Shown piece after piece: positions 1-8,241 of a stretch of 64,000 nucleotides of DNA. This DNA comes from Pigmentibacter ruber (lineage in GTDB: Bacteria > Bdellovibrionota_B > Oligoflexia > Silvanigrellales > Silvanigrellaceae). The translations under genes were made by a program, and so were the position numbers. The stretch covers positions 523,374 to 587,373 of the forward strand of contig NZ_WSSC01000003.1 of assembly GCF_009792895.1 (NCBI RefSeq), in the 5' to 3' direction. Each line of letters starts with the position of its first letter. The stretch's first letter is position 1. The notes below the pieces were generated by a model. The model was not told the origin of the DNA. It searched no databases and was given only the letters and a program-made list of their open reading frames with translations.

Positions 1-37
1 TTTTTGCATAAAATTTCCAATATTGTTAAATAAATAA

Positions 38-72
38 AAAATATTCATGAAATTAATTATCATGAATATTTT
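38..72. repeat. 13-bp inverted repeat (hairpin)
   Basis: The arms AAAATATTCATGA and TCATGAATATTTT (38-50 and 60-72) are perfectly complementary around a 9-base AT loop. Read on the plus strand the right arm runs into TTTTGTCTTTG, so it could be a weak terminator for a plus-strand gene ending left of the window. It could equally be an operator. The rest of 73-377 is AT-rich and holds no gene that I can see. Confidence 0.5.
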
Positions 73-377
73 GTCTTTGTAGTATAGAATTTTAATTTTC
101 GTCAAATTAATTTCTTTTAATTAGATTATATGTTTATATGTTATTTTTATAATACGCGCACCAAATTATAATAAAATTTAGAATAGATATCCATTAAAAT
201 AAAAACATATTATCTATAAATTATCTTTCCTTTAAACTATTTATGATAAATATTGTAAAGATAAAGCTAGATTTTTTGAAACCTAGCTAAGTGTGGTTGT
301 TGAAAGTAGAAGTTTTTCTGATGAATTATAAATTCATTTGAATTATCGTTTAATTTGTCAATATCTTGTTAACAGTT

Positions 378-1799
378 TTAATTTTCATTAGTGTTTGAAT
401 TACCTCCTTCTTGTCCAGTAACACTTTCTTCACTACTAGGCTCATCACTTTGAGTAGGTACTATGGGGTTTACATTATTATTAGAATTTGATTCAGAACT
501 TTCTTCTATTACTGTATCTGTTTGAGGCTGAGGTTGAGGCTGAGGTTGAGGTTGAGGTTGAGGCTGAGGTTGAGGCTGAGGTTGAGGTTGTAGATCTACA
601 GCATCTTCAATAACCTGCTCAATTTCGTTATTTTTTAACTCAAATCCTTGTGGAACATAATCTTTATTAGAACGATCTATATAAATTTCATTTATTTTTT
701 TGTAATAAGCTTTTAATTTAGCATTTAAATCTGCTATTTTAGCTTGATCAGTTTCTTTATTTAGAGTGTTTAATTTTCCAAGATATTTAGTAGTATATGC
801 ATCTAGCACATCTTTGAATTTATTATTTAAACGATTTAATTCGTTACTAACAGTTTCTGGAAGAACTTTTGGAAAATCTTCAGCGGATACTTCATTGCTG
901 ACAGGGAGTATGTAACCGATTTTAATTTTGTCTAGATTCCAAGTTTCATCTTCAGAATATAAAATTGTATATTTTTTATTGAATTCCAAAGTAGAATTAC
1001 AAGATCCAAGAGAAGAAATAGAATCACTTGTTAAAGTGCTGATATCTTCTGTTGTTATTTTGCAATTTGATGTTCTTGCTTGATCATTTAACAATGCTTT
1101 TAAATCCAAAGAGTTTTGGATAAGTTCATATTTGTCTGAAGCAAACTTTCTACTGAACTTAGCTTTTTTTTCTATACTAATTAAATTCTCTGGTAATGTT
1201 CCCTTAACAAAAGATAGAGAAATATCTAATTTTCTTTCTTCAGATGGAGCATCAGGAATACTTGTAAGTAATTCAATTTTTTCAGCAACAAGTTTAGCTT
1301 CAATATAAGTAAGAGAATTTAAAATAAGATTTAAATTGTCGTTTGATAGACTTGCTCCTAAATAATGTTCTTGAATATTTGGATCATTTGCTTTAAATAA
1401 AACTGGATAAATTGATGCTATTTTTCCATCTTTACTGATGTTTATGGTTAAATTTTTATTTGCATCTTTAGGTGTGAATATTACTTTGTTGCCATCTTTT
1501 CCTATAGCTGTAAGATTTTTTACAATTAAAGTACAGTCTTCTCCATCGTTAATATTTATTTCTTTTACATCTGCAAAAGATACACTGGTTAAATCTGATT
1601 CACATTTTTTTTCACCACTTACATTGTATGAATAATTGTTTCCTATGAAAGTATCAAAACTTAACGAAAGATTTTTAGCGACTTTCTTTTTGCTCGCTGT
1701 TGTACTAGTTGGAGCTGATTTATTGTCGGAGTTTTTACAGCTGTATAAAGCAATTGAAGAAAGGCTTAAACAAGTAACTAATAAAGATCTGCGAAGCAT
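378..1799 (-). CDS. Predicted lipoprotein with C-terminal Pro-Gln repeat
   Basis: This is a 473-residue exported protein of unknown function. The N-terminus is a lipoprotein signal: basic MLRR, a hydrophobic stretch and a lipobox LYSC with the lipidated Cys near residue 21. A Ser/Thr/Lys linker follows, then a long domain I do not recognise. Near residues 400-426 there are about twelve Pro-Gln dipeptides, followed by a Ser/Asn/Glu-rich acidic tail. A Pro-Gln stretch commonly acts as a stiff spacer across periplasm or peptidoglycan, so the tail may be displayed or anchored away from the membrane (inference). The start is supported by AAGGAG five bases upstream. It stands alone, with AT-rich DNA on both sides. 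Confidence 0.8.
   Translation of the reverse strand: MLRRSLLVTCLSLSSIALYSCKNSDNKSAPTSTTASKKKVAKNLSLSFDTFIGNNYSYNVSGEKKCESDLTSVSFADVKEININDGEDCTLIVKNLTAIGKDGNKVIFTPKDANKNLTINISKDGKIASIYPVLFKANDPNIQEHYLGASLSNDNLNLILNSLTYIEAKLVAEKIELLTSIPDAPSEERKLDISLSFVKGTLPENLISIEKKAKFSRKFASDKYELIQNSLDLKALLNDQARTSNCKITTEDISTLTSDSISSLGSCNSTLEFNKKYTILYSEDETWNLDKIKIGYILPVSNEVSAEDFPKVLPETVSNELNRLNNKFKDVLDAYTTKYLGKLNTLNKETDQAKIADLNAKLKAYYKKINEIYIDRSNKDYVPQGFELKNNEIEQVIEDAVDLQPQPQPQPQPQPQPQPQPQPQPQTDTVIEESSESNSNNNVNPIVPTQSDEPSSEESVTGQEGGNSNTNEN
522..590. repeat. Tandem 6-bp repeat coding for Pro-Gln
   Basis: About eleven to twelve tandem copies of the hexamer TTGAGG/CTGAGG occur (plus-strand reading), encoding the Pro-Gln dipeptide run of the lipoprotein on the minus strand. 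The unit is a multiple of three, so copy-number slippage would lengthen or shorten the spacer without breaking the frame. Confidence 0.85.
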
Positions 1800-2311
1800 A
1801 AATTCTCCTTATAGAAAATTATGAATGTTAGAATTGTTGTATTTAAACATAAAATACAACAAGTATTTAATTCGTTTATTTTTATAAATGAAAGAATGAA
1901 TAAAAATCAAATTAATTTAATTTATTACTAATTAAATTATGAATGACATGATTTATAATTTTATTATTTTAGTATGTTAACTTAATGAGTATAATTTCTT
2001 TTACTTTTAATTATGACTATTTTTCTAAAAAAATTTATAAGTTAATAAAATTTTATCGATGTAAAATTCATAAAAAATAAAAATGATATATTAAATAATT
2101 AATTTTAAGTATTTAGTTGAATATTAAAATAATAAAATTTATTTTTTCATTTTTTTTATTTTTATAAGTAATATTAGTATATTAATATAATATGTTTAAT
2201 TACAGTGCAGTTTTTGATGGCATATTAAAATTTTACAGAGTAATAATCGATTTTATAGTGTTGTAGACTTAAGTATAGATGTTTTTATCTACCAAAGGAA
2301 ATAGACAAGTC
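1800..2311. other. AT-rich divergent intergenic region
   Basis: About 510 bases separate the divergent lipoprotein and DUF4153-like genes. The DNA is very AT-rich with no convincing ORF, RNA gene or strong repeat. It presumably holds the two promoters, but AT richness makes single -10 calls meaningless here. Confidence 0.5.
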
Positions 2312-4144
2312 ATGAATAAAATAAAACTTTTTGCCAACAATTTTAATCAAGTAAAGGATTCCTTCCTTCGATTTCCTAGCACATTGTTACTCTGCTTTGT
2401 TGCTACAGCTTTGGCTATTTTACTTTCCAGTAAAGAAGAGCAAGATCTAGCATTACTAAAACTTTTCTTTTCGTGTTCTGTCATGATTCCTTTAAGCATA
2501 GCATTAACTTTATGTTTTGAAAGTTTTCATGTAAAATGGGGACAACTTTATACTGTCGCAATTACATTCAGTTGTTTAATTATCCATTACCTATTTACAG
2601 TTAGTGATGTCACTTTAAGTTATTCGTATAAAGTACTTCATTTGTTTCTTTTGTTTCATTTACTCGTATCATTTTCTCCATTTTTGAAAAAAACCAATGA
2701 CAAATCTTTTTGGCAATTTAATCAAATTTTATTGTTGAATTTAGTTGAAGCTATTTTTTATGCAGCAGCAAGTTTTATTGCTCTTTTCCTGATGTGCTTC
2801 CTCGCTAGTTACTTGTTTGATTTAAACTTAAAGCCTGAATTTTATTTGAAAATATTTGTTGTTTGTTTATATATAGTACAGACTTGGATCTTTCTTTTAG
2901 GTATTCCAAATAAATTTAATTTAGGAGACGAACCATATCCAAAACGGTTAAAATTATTTTTACAATTTATCCTTATACCCTTAGTTTTAATCTATATTGG
3001 AATTTTATATGTTTATCTAGGAAAAGTTGTCGTTGGTTGGAATATTCCTAAAGGACTGACCAGTTGGTTTGTATCTGGCCTTGGTATTATAGGAGTTTTT
3101 GGTTATTTAATTTTAAATAATAAAATTGCACAAATAAGAGTTAAGTGGATTATATTTTTTGAGAGATACTTTTTTTACTTATTAATTCCATTAATTGGAC
3201 TTCTAGTTGTTGCTTTAAATACTCGTATTCAAGATTATGGGATAACAATTAATAGATACATTTTATTTGTTTTGGCAATATGGCTTTTTTCTTTATCGCT
3301 CTTTTTTATCTTGAAAAAAAATGCAAGCTTAAAAGTTATTCCATTATCTTTAGGCATAGTTATGGCGTTAGCTTATTTAGGGCCCTGGGGTGTGTATCAA
3401 TTTTCTTTTTTTAATCAAAAACAAATTGTGCAACAATTTTTAACAGAGAAAAATTTTCTAAATATAAAATTAGAACCCCAAAAAAGTGAGGTCAAGTTAT
3501 CCTTAGAAGAAAGAAAAAAAATTACTGCATTATTTACTTATTTAACAGATCACTATGGTGATAATGCCTTGCAGCAAATTTTGGGTTCTGCATTTTTACA
3601 AAATGTAGAATTAAGCAAAAATAAAAAATTCTATTTTTTCAGTGGTTCTTATAATTATGAAACTGTAAATGCAATTTTAGATAAGTTAAGTATTAAACCT
3701 GCATATCCATGGGAAAACCAGTTAAATAAGGATAATATCAATTTGCAATTTGATTATTCTAATTCAATAAAAAATATTTCAGGATATGAAGAGTATTTTG
3801 AATTTGATACTTTTCTTAACAATGAAAATGTTGTGGATAAGTATAAAATTAAATTTGCTGAAAAAGGTTATGATTTATTGTTTTTTAAAAATAATGAGCT
3901 TTTAGTTACAATTCCTACAAATCAAAAAATAGAGTCTTTAATTGAGAAAATTGAAAATAAAGAAATTGATTGGAGTGAAGGTACTATCCTTAATTCTGAA
4001 AATGAAAGTATTGTTGTAGAGAATAAAATAGTTAGAGTAAAATTACTTCTATCTTCATTTCACTATTTTAAGTCAAAAAATAAAGAAGATGGAGATACAA
4101 GTTATAGCGTGAGAGGCGGCATTTTAATTAAATATAAAAAGTAA
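2312..4144 (+). CDS. DUF4153-type polytopic membrane protein
   Basis: About 610 residues. The first ~370 residues hold roughly ten to twelve hydrophobic helices; the last ~240 are soluble and probably lie on one face of the inner membrane. The opening (short basic helix, FLRFPST, then paired hydrophobic helices) and the architecture are like DUF4153 family proteins, whose function is unknown. The ATG at 2312 is preferred over the one at 2279 because AAGGAA lies 11 bases before it, while the upstream ATG has no ribosome site. It is monocistronic; the following 148 bases hold only a palindrome near 4270. The family call is from recalled pattern only. Confidence 0.65.
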   Translation: MNKIKLFANNFNQVKDSFLRFPSTLLLCFVATALAILLSSKEEQDLALLKLFFSCSVMIPLSIALTLCFESFHVKWGQLYTVAITFSCLIIHYLFTVSDVTLSYSYKVLHLFLLFHLLVSFSPFLKKTNDKSFWQFNQILLLNLVEAIFYAAASFIALFLMCFLASYLFDLNLKPEFYLKIFVVCLYIVQTWIFLLGIPNKFNLGDEPYPKRLKLFLQFILIPLVLIYIGILYVYLGKVVVGWNIPKGLTSWFVSGLGIIGVFGYLILNNKIAQIRVKWIIFFERYFFYLLIPLIGLLVVALNTRIQDYGITINRYILFVLAIWLFSLSLFFILKKNASLKVIPLSLGIVMALAYLGPWGVYQFSFFNQKQIVQQFLTEKNFLNIKLEPQKSEVKLSLEERKKITALFTYLTDHYGDNALQQILGSAFLQNVELSKNKKFYFFSGSYNYETVNAILDKLSIKPAYPWENQLNKDNINLQFDYSNSIKNISGYEEYFEFDTFLNNENVVDKYKIKFAEKGYDLLFFKNNELLVTIPTNQKIESLIEKIENKEIDWSEGTILNSENESIVVENKIVRVKLLLSSFHYFKSKNKEDGDTSYSVRGGILIKYKK

Positions 4145-4269
4145 TTTAGAAATTGTTTATCCCCTTTTTTTTACATCATTTTTCAAATTCACTAGATAAA
4201 ATTTTCACTCCGTCAAAAGTATGACGAATGTATTTGACTTAGAATAATTTTTGTTAATTTATATTTTTT

Positions 4270-4293
4270 GAGTGATGTGGCGTCACATCACTC
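4270..4293. repeat. Palindrome copy 1 (parS- or operator-like)
   Basis: A 24-base near-perfect palindrome whose core at 4272-4291 is GTGATGTGGCGTCACATCAC. It differs by one base from a perfect 20-base palindrome at 6697-6716. It starts right at the stop codon of tcdA. On neither strand is it followed by a clear T-run (minus: A-rich; plus: TATTTTGG), so it does not look like an ordinary intrinsic terminator. Confidence 0.8.
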
Positions 4294-5168
4294 TATTTTG
4301 GTTGTCCAAGGTTTAAAACCTTTTTAAATTCATCATATGTAGGTGTTTTTTCAAAAGTATCACGGTTTTTTAGGTCAATACCTTCTAAATAATGCTTTAA
4401 AAGGTCTCCAGCTAACCACATTCCAAAGATTGGTGGAATATAACTATTTGTTCCCAACATAACTCGTTTGTGTTGACATGCCCCAAATTCTTTTTCAATG
4501 GTTGGGCAAATACAATGCCATTCTGTACCTGGAACAGCTTGTTCTGGCTCAATTGCTTCTTCCGTAGAATAAACAACTCTTACACCTTCAGTAATTCCTT
4601 GTTCCCTTAATTTGAGACGAATTTGTTTTGCAAATTTATCTACTTTTGTTTCAGAAATATCGGCACATTTAATTTGCGCAGGATCTAGCCTACTTGCAGA
4701 ACCCATCGAGCTCCAAATCGGAATATTTTTTTGTTTGCACCGAACTATCAAATCTACCTTTGGGATCAGGGTATCAATACAATCTATTACTGCGTCTACA
4801 GGTTTACCTGCTAAGCGCTCCGCTTCTGCAAAAATAAAGTCATTTTTATCTGGATGATGATGTTCTGCAATAGCATGATAATTTGCTAATGGATTAATTT
4901 TTTGCAGGCGTTCAACCAACAGCTGGACTTTTTTCTTACCTACAGTATCCGTAAAAGCATGTAATTGTCTGTTTACATTAGTAACACAAACTTCATCATG
5001 ATCTACCAAGGTCACAGAACCAACAGCTGCACGTGCAATCGCTTCAGCGGCAAAGCTTCCAACGCCTCCAGCACCCACTATCATGACATGTAAATTTCTA
5101 TAACGACTTAAACCTTCTTTCCCTATTAAAAGTTCCAAGCGACTAAAACGATGATTCCGAAATGCCAT
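4293..5168 (-). CDS. tcdA: tRNA threonylcarbamoyladenosine dehydratase TcdA
   Basis: A ThiF/E1-like ATP-dependent enzyme that cyclises t6A at position 37 of ANN-decoding tRNAs to ct6A in the cytoplasm. The 291 residues (usual about 270) carry the nucleotide-binding GAGGVGS at about 32-38, then LVDHDEVCVTNVNRQ as in E. coli TcdA (CsdL), and a Cys-containing segment (CICP, then GACQ) near residue 225. RBS AAGGAAAAC precedes the ATG. It lies downstream of the parA block on the same strand but 155 bases after the previous gene, so cotranscription is uncertain. TsaD, which makes the t6A substrate, is encoded at 39.8-40.9 kb. Confidence 0.9.
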   Translation of the reverse strand: MAFRNHRFSRLELLIGKEGLSRYRNLHVMIVGAGGVGSFAAEAIARAAVGSVTLVDHDEVCVTNVNRQLHAFTDTVGKKKVQLLVERLQKINPLANYHAIAEHHHPDKNDFIFAEAERLAGKPVDAVIDCIDTLIPKVDLIVRCKQKNIPIWSSMGSASRLDPAQIKCADISETKVDKFAKQIRLKLREQGITEGVRVVYSTEEAIEPEQAVPGTEWHCICPTIEKEFGACQHKRVMLGTNSYIPPIFGMWLAGDLLKHYLEGIDLKNRDTFEKTPTYDEFKKVLNLGQPK

Positions 5169-5323
5169 AAGTTTTCCTTATCGATTACCAAAAGATGAGA
5201 CATTTGACTCTTTTTACATAGATATTTTTCAGATAAAGTTCTAGGGGATTTTAATCAGAAAGAGAGGCATTTTAAAATATTTTTATTTTGTAAAATGAGC
5301 TTTTAAGAAAGGTCGTGCGAAAG

Positions 5324-5716
5324 TTAGTCTAAAAATACCTGTGGCGATTTTTGAATAGTGAGGCGCTTCCAACCCCTTATTGTTCTAACTGCAATGACAG
5401 AAGACCCAAATAAAAATAGGAAGAAAGATAAAATCCAACCTAAAAAAGGAATAATGGCAAAAAGCCAGCCTAAAACAAAGAAAGGAGTGGAAAACCAAAA
5501 AGTTTGAATTTGCCATCTAAAATGATTGTCAATCCAAAGGCCCTGTGACTTTGTCCTCGATAAGATACTGATAGTAAGAGGGATTAAAGAAAACAGTCCC
5601 CCAGTAAATATAGAAATCAGTTGCAAAATATAAACTGCAATTGAAATATTTTGGAGAGATTCAGTTGAAGGTAAATTGCTTTTTTTTGGGGAACGAAAAA
5701 AACCGCTACGAGACAT
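5324..5716 (-). CDS. Small DUF4870/Tic20-like membrane protein
   Basis: About 130 residues with three hydrophobic segments. A conserved-looking DNHFRWQIQTFW stretch lies between the first two, as in DUF4870/Tic20-like proteins of unknown function. Met at 5716 (MSRSGFF) is preferred over the one at 5728, because AGGA sits five bases before it. It overlaps the 3' end of the ParB-position gene by 11 bases, so translation is probably coupled. Third gene of the parA block. A role in partition is not implied by the sequence. Confidence 0.65.
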   Translation of the reverse strand: MSRSGFFRSPKKSNLPSTESLQNISIAVYILQLISIFTGGLFSLIPLTISILSRTKSQGLWIDNHFRWQIQTFWFSTPFFVLGWLFAIIPFLGWILSFFLFLFGSSVIAVRTIRGWKRLTIQKSPQVFLD

Positions 5717-6656
5717 AATCTTCCTCATGAACTACGGACGTGGCACCAATGTGCTTGTGAGCAGTATACCTACTTTCTTGTGACTTTGAAAGAATTTCTG
5801 AAATTTTTGTCATTTCTGTTGTTAAATTTTGGAAAGCTCCTAAAAGACTCCACTTTTCAGCTTGTTCTAAGTCATTCAAATTGAGATGATCTAATTGTAA
5901 TTTTATTTTTTCTAAGTTTTCAGTAATTTGCTTAATAGTCGATTTACTATTTGGCTGGGCAAGTTTTTCACCATTGCTTTCTAATGTTTTAGAAATAATA
6001 TTTCTCAGTGTTTTGACACTCACACTTGATGGAACTGTTTCTAAAATTCCTTTTCGTTTTTCGGTAGGAACGGGTAACAAAGCTTTAAAATGTTCAAACC
6101 CAAAATCCGATCGAAGTGAGGTCACAGTATCAAACTCTTCTGCAACCCTAATATATTGGTTAGCAGTAGTATAATTCATATTTAAATGCTCTTCACAAAA
6201 GTACTTCCAACCATTTTTATTTCCCTCATAAAAACGTTGTTTCATTTCCCCGATTAGTTTTCCTTTTAAAAAAAATGCTTCTGTTTGGGCATTATCAATA
6301 CGATGGATAAATTTTATGTATTCTGACTTATCCCATTTGTTTCTTTCTAATTTCAAACGCTCAAAATTATATTGAATTTTTGTTATGGAATAGTCACCTT
6401 GCTTACTTTCTGTATTTACTTGAACCATTTCGTTTTCAGTAACAATTGTTGTTTTAATTGTGTCTTGAGTGAAAGCTTGAATTTTAGAATCATCAATTAT
6501 TTTTGGGAATTCAACTTCGGAATTTTGTATTTTTGGGGCTGGTTTTTCTTCTGTTTGAATAGGCTTTGTTTCTATTTGTTGAGTTTCATTCTCAAGTGTT
6601 GGCTCTGTTCTAGTGAAAAGACCTCTAAGTGCTTTTTTTGGTTTTGTTAATTCCAT
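5706..6656 (-). CDS. ParB-position protein resembling pGP6-D/DUF3102
   Basis: A 316-residue protein directly downstream of parA with no canonical ParB motifs (no GERRxRA box). Residues 1-90 are a low-complexity Glu/Thr/Gln-rich tail. Residues ~95-215 contain an all-helical region with FLKGKLIGEMKQRF, then a Trp-containing segment and YTTANQYIRVAEEF, followed by a second helical part (PVPTEKRKGIL, SVKTLRNII). This layout is like chlamydial plasmid protein pGP6-D and its chromosomal relatives, and like Firmicutes DUF3102 proteins, which also sit beside ParA-type ATPases. I infer a DNA-binding partner for ParA. The C-terminal ~70 residues look coiled-coil. The start follows GGAGG by seven bases. 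Confidence 0.6.
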   Translation of the reverse strand: MELTKPKKALRGLFTRTEPTLENETQQIETKPIQTEEKPAPKIQNSEVEFPKIIDDSKIQAFTQDTIKTTIVTENEMVQVNTESKQGDYSITKIQYNFERLKLERNKWDKSEYIKFIHRIDNAQTEAFFLKGKLIGEMKQRFYEGNKNGWKYFCEEHLNMNYTTANQYIRVAEEFDTVTSLRSDFGFEHFKALLPVPTEKRKGILETVPSSVSVKTLRNIISKTLESNGEKLAQPNSKSTIKQITENLEKIKLQLDHLNLNDLEQAEKWSLLGAFQNLTTEMTKISEILSKSQESRYTAHKHIGATSVVHEEDYVS

Positions 6657-6696
6657 TTTATATCCTCCAGCAAATTTAATCTTAATTTTTAAGAGA

Positions 6697-6716
6697 GTGA
6701 TGTGACGTCACATCAC
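6697..6716. repeat. Palindrome copy 2, GTGATGTGACGTCACATCAC
   Basis: A perfect 20-base palindrome in the 61-base gap between the parA stop codon and the ParB-position gene. It matches copy 1 (4272-4291) at 19 of 20 bases. On the minus strand it is followed by TCTCTTAAAAATTAAG, with no T-run. It does not match the chromosomal parS consensus TGTTTCACGTGAAACA. Candidate centromere or autoregulatory operator for the neighbouring partition-like pair. Confidence 0.85.
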
Positions 6717-6717
6717 A

Positions 6718-7638
6718 TTAAGGAGCTGAGTCAGCAGCTACTTCATTATTAGCATTCAAAAGAACAATTTTAGAGATATTTTTATTTTGTTCACAAATTT
6801 CTTTACTAAGTGCTAAATAGTCTTCAGCTCCTGTGCAGGATTGATCATAGTTAAGAACAGATTTTCTAGCTTTTACTGCTTCCGCAAGTTTAACATTTTG
6901 TCTAATACAAGTTTTAAAAATACAATTTTTTAATAATTCTATATTTGTTACTTTGTCTACTATTTCCCTCGATAGTTTTGTACGCGAATCAAACATAGTA
7001 ACGACTAGTCCTGAAATTTTCAACTTAGGATTTAATTCTTCTTTAATTAAAGTAATTGTTTCAAGTAACAAATTTAGCCCATCAAATGCAAACGGATGAG
7101 CTTGTAATGCAATTTGTACTTCTGTAGCAGCGTTTAATGCATTAACACTAAGTAATCCTAAACTAGGTGGAGTATCTAAAATAATGAAATCATACAAACT
7201 ATGTAATGGTAATAACGCTTTTTTTAAACGATTTTCTCTGCCTATTTCACCAGCCATTCGGCTTTCAAATTCAGACAATTCAATTGAGGCTGGGGCTATA
7301 TGTAAATTCTCATATTGAGTTTCTAAAATAACGTCCTCAAGATTTGTTTTTTTAGGCTCAACAAGTAATTCAAACATACTTTTTTCAATGTCTTTAGTAT
7401 CGATTCCAAGTCCTGTGGTAGCATTACACTGTGAATCTAAGTCAACAACTAATACCCGCTGTCCTAATTTAGATAAACCTGCTGCTACATTAATCACTGT
7501 AGTTGTTTTTCCACAACCACCTTTTTGATTACAGATAGAAATAATGCGAACGCTGCTAGGACGTTCATAAGTACTCATTTTTTTTTCAGAAATGTTTGAT
7601 CTTGTCGCACCAATTCTTTTTACCTTTTTTTCAGACAT
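6718..7638 (-). CDS. parA: ParA/Soj-type partition ATPase
   Basis: A deviant-Walker ATPase of 306 residues. A 30-residue basic N-terminus precedes ISICNQKGGCGKTTT (Walker A about 38-46). VLVVDLDSQCNAT (Walker A') and LDTPPSLGLLSVNAL follow, as in Soj/ParA proteins that act on nucleoid DNA with a ParB partner. No N-terminal helix-turn-helix of the P1 ParA type is present. GAGGTGA precedes the ATG. It is first of a block with the pGP6-D-like gene and a small membrane protein; a 20-base palindrome follows the stop codon and an inverted repeat lies upstream at 7717-7754. No mnmG/rsmG neighbours typical of an origin-linked parAB are visible. Confidence 0.92.
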   Translation of the reverse strand: MSEKKVKRIGATRSNISEKKMSTYERPSSVRIISICNQKGGCGKTTTVINVAAGLSKLGQRVLVVDLDSQCNATTGLGIDTKDIEKSMFELLVEPKKTNLEDVILETQYENLHIAPASIELSEFESRMAGEIGRENRLKKALLPLHSLYDFIILDTPPSLGLLSVNALNAATEVQIALQAHPFAFDGLNLLLETITLIKEELNPKLKISGLVVTMFDSRTKLSREIVDKVTNIELLKNCIFKTCIRQNVKLAEAVKARKSVLNYDQSCTGAEDYLALSKEICEQNKNISKIVLLNANNEVAADSAP

Positions 7639-7716
7639 GAAATCACCTCAAATGTTTATAAAATAAGAGCATTCGCACCTTGTTTGAAAAATCGATTTTA
7701 CATTATGCTTACTTTT

Positions 7717-7754
7717 AACTGATTTTACTTTTTTAGAAAAAAATAAAATCAGTT
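7717..7754. promoter_or_regulatory. Inverted repeat upstream of parA
   Basis: The perfect 11-base arms AACTGATTTTA (7717-7727) and TAAAATCAGTT (7744-7754) face each other across 16 bases, in the 220-base gap between divergent parA and the DUF423 gene. Position and symmetry suit an operator. It is unrelated in sequence to the 20-base palindromes. Confidence 0.5.
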
Positions 7755-7866
7755 TTATTATACAATGCAGTTCAAAAGTTTTGTTTTACTTCAGATGCAT
7801 TGAGTGAAAATGAAAAATCGTCAATATTTTGACAGATGATATTTAAACTATAATTAGGAAATGAGC

Positions 7867-8223
7867 ATGTTTTATCAAAAATTATTTTCATTTTTTGGCT
7901 TTCTAGGGGTTACTCTAGGAGCTTTTGGTGCGCATGGTTTAAAAAATAAAGTTTCCTTGGAGAGTTTAGAAACTTGGAAAACAGCAACCTTTTATTTGTT
8001 AGTACATGTAATTATTGGTTTGCTTTCTTTATTTTTTGCAAAATCTAAAAAACCAGCTTTTTGTTTTGCACTAGGGTCATTTTTATTTGCTGGATCTTTA
8101 TACTTATTAGTTTTTTTAAATTTGCCGATTTTAGGAATTGTGACTCCATTTGGTGGGACTGCATTATTAATAGGTTGGATTTTTCTTTTTTTTGATTTTA
8201 AAAAAGAAATTTTTAACAAATAA
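7867..8223 (+). CDS. DUF423 family small membrane protein
   Basis: About 118 residues with four hydrophobic helices. The GAFGAHGLK segment near residue 20 is the family hallmark (E. coli YgdD, B. subtilis YwdK). Function is unknown. The second ATG (7867) is chosen because AGGAA lies six bases before it; the ATG at 7861 directly abuts AGGAA and would leave no spacing. It is followed after 18 bases by the transporter gene, so the two are probably cotranscribed. Confidence 0.85.
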   Translation: MFYQKLFSFFGFLGVTLGAFGAHGLKNKVSLESLETWKTATFYLLVHVIIGLLSLFFAKSKKPAFCFALGSFLFAGSLYLLVFLNLPILGIVTPFGGTALLIGWIFLFFDFKKEIFNK

Positions 8224-8241
8224 TGCATTGATTGAGGAAAT

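Noticed and set aside
4270..4293. Palindrome as a simple intrinsic terminator
   Set aside because: No T-run follows on either strand, and a near-identical copy occurs elsewhere.
6372..6650. Phe/Cys-rich ORF opposite the ParB-position gene
   Set aside because: Antisense shadow of a Glu/Lys-rich region; no ribosome site, improbable composition.
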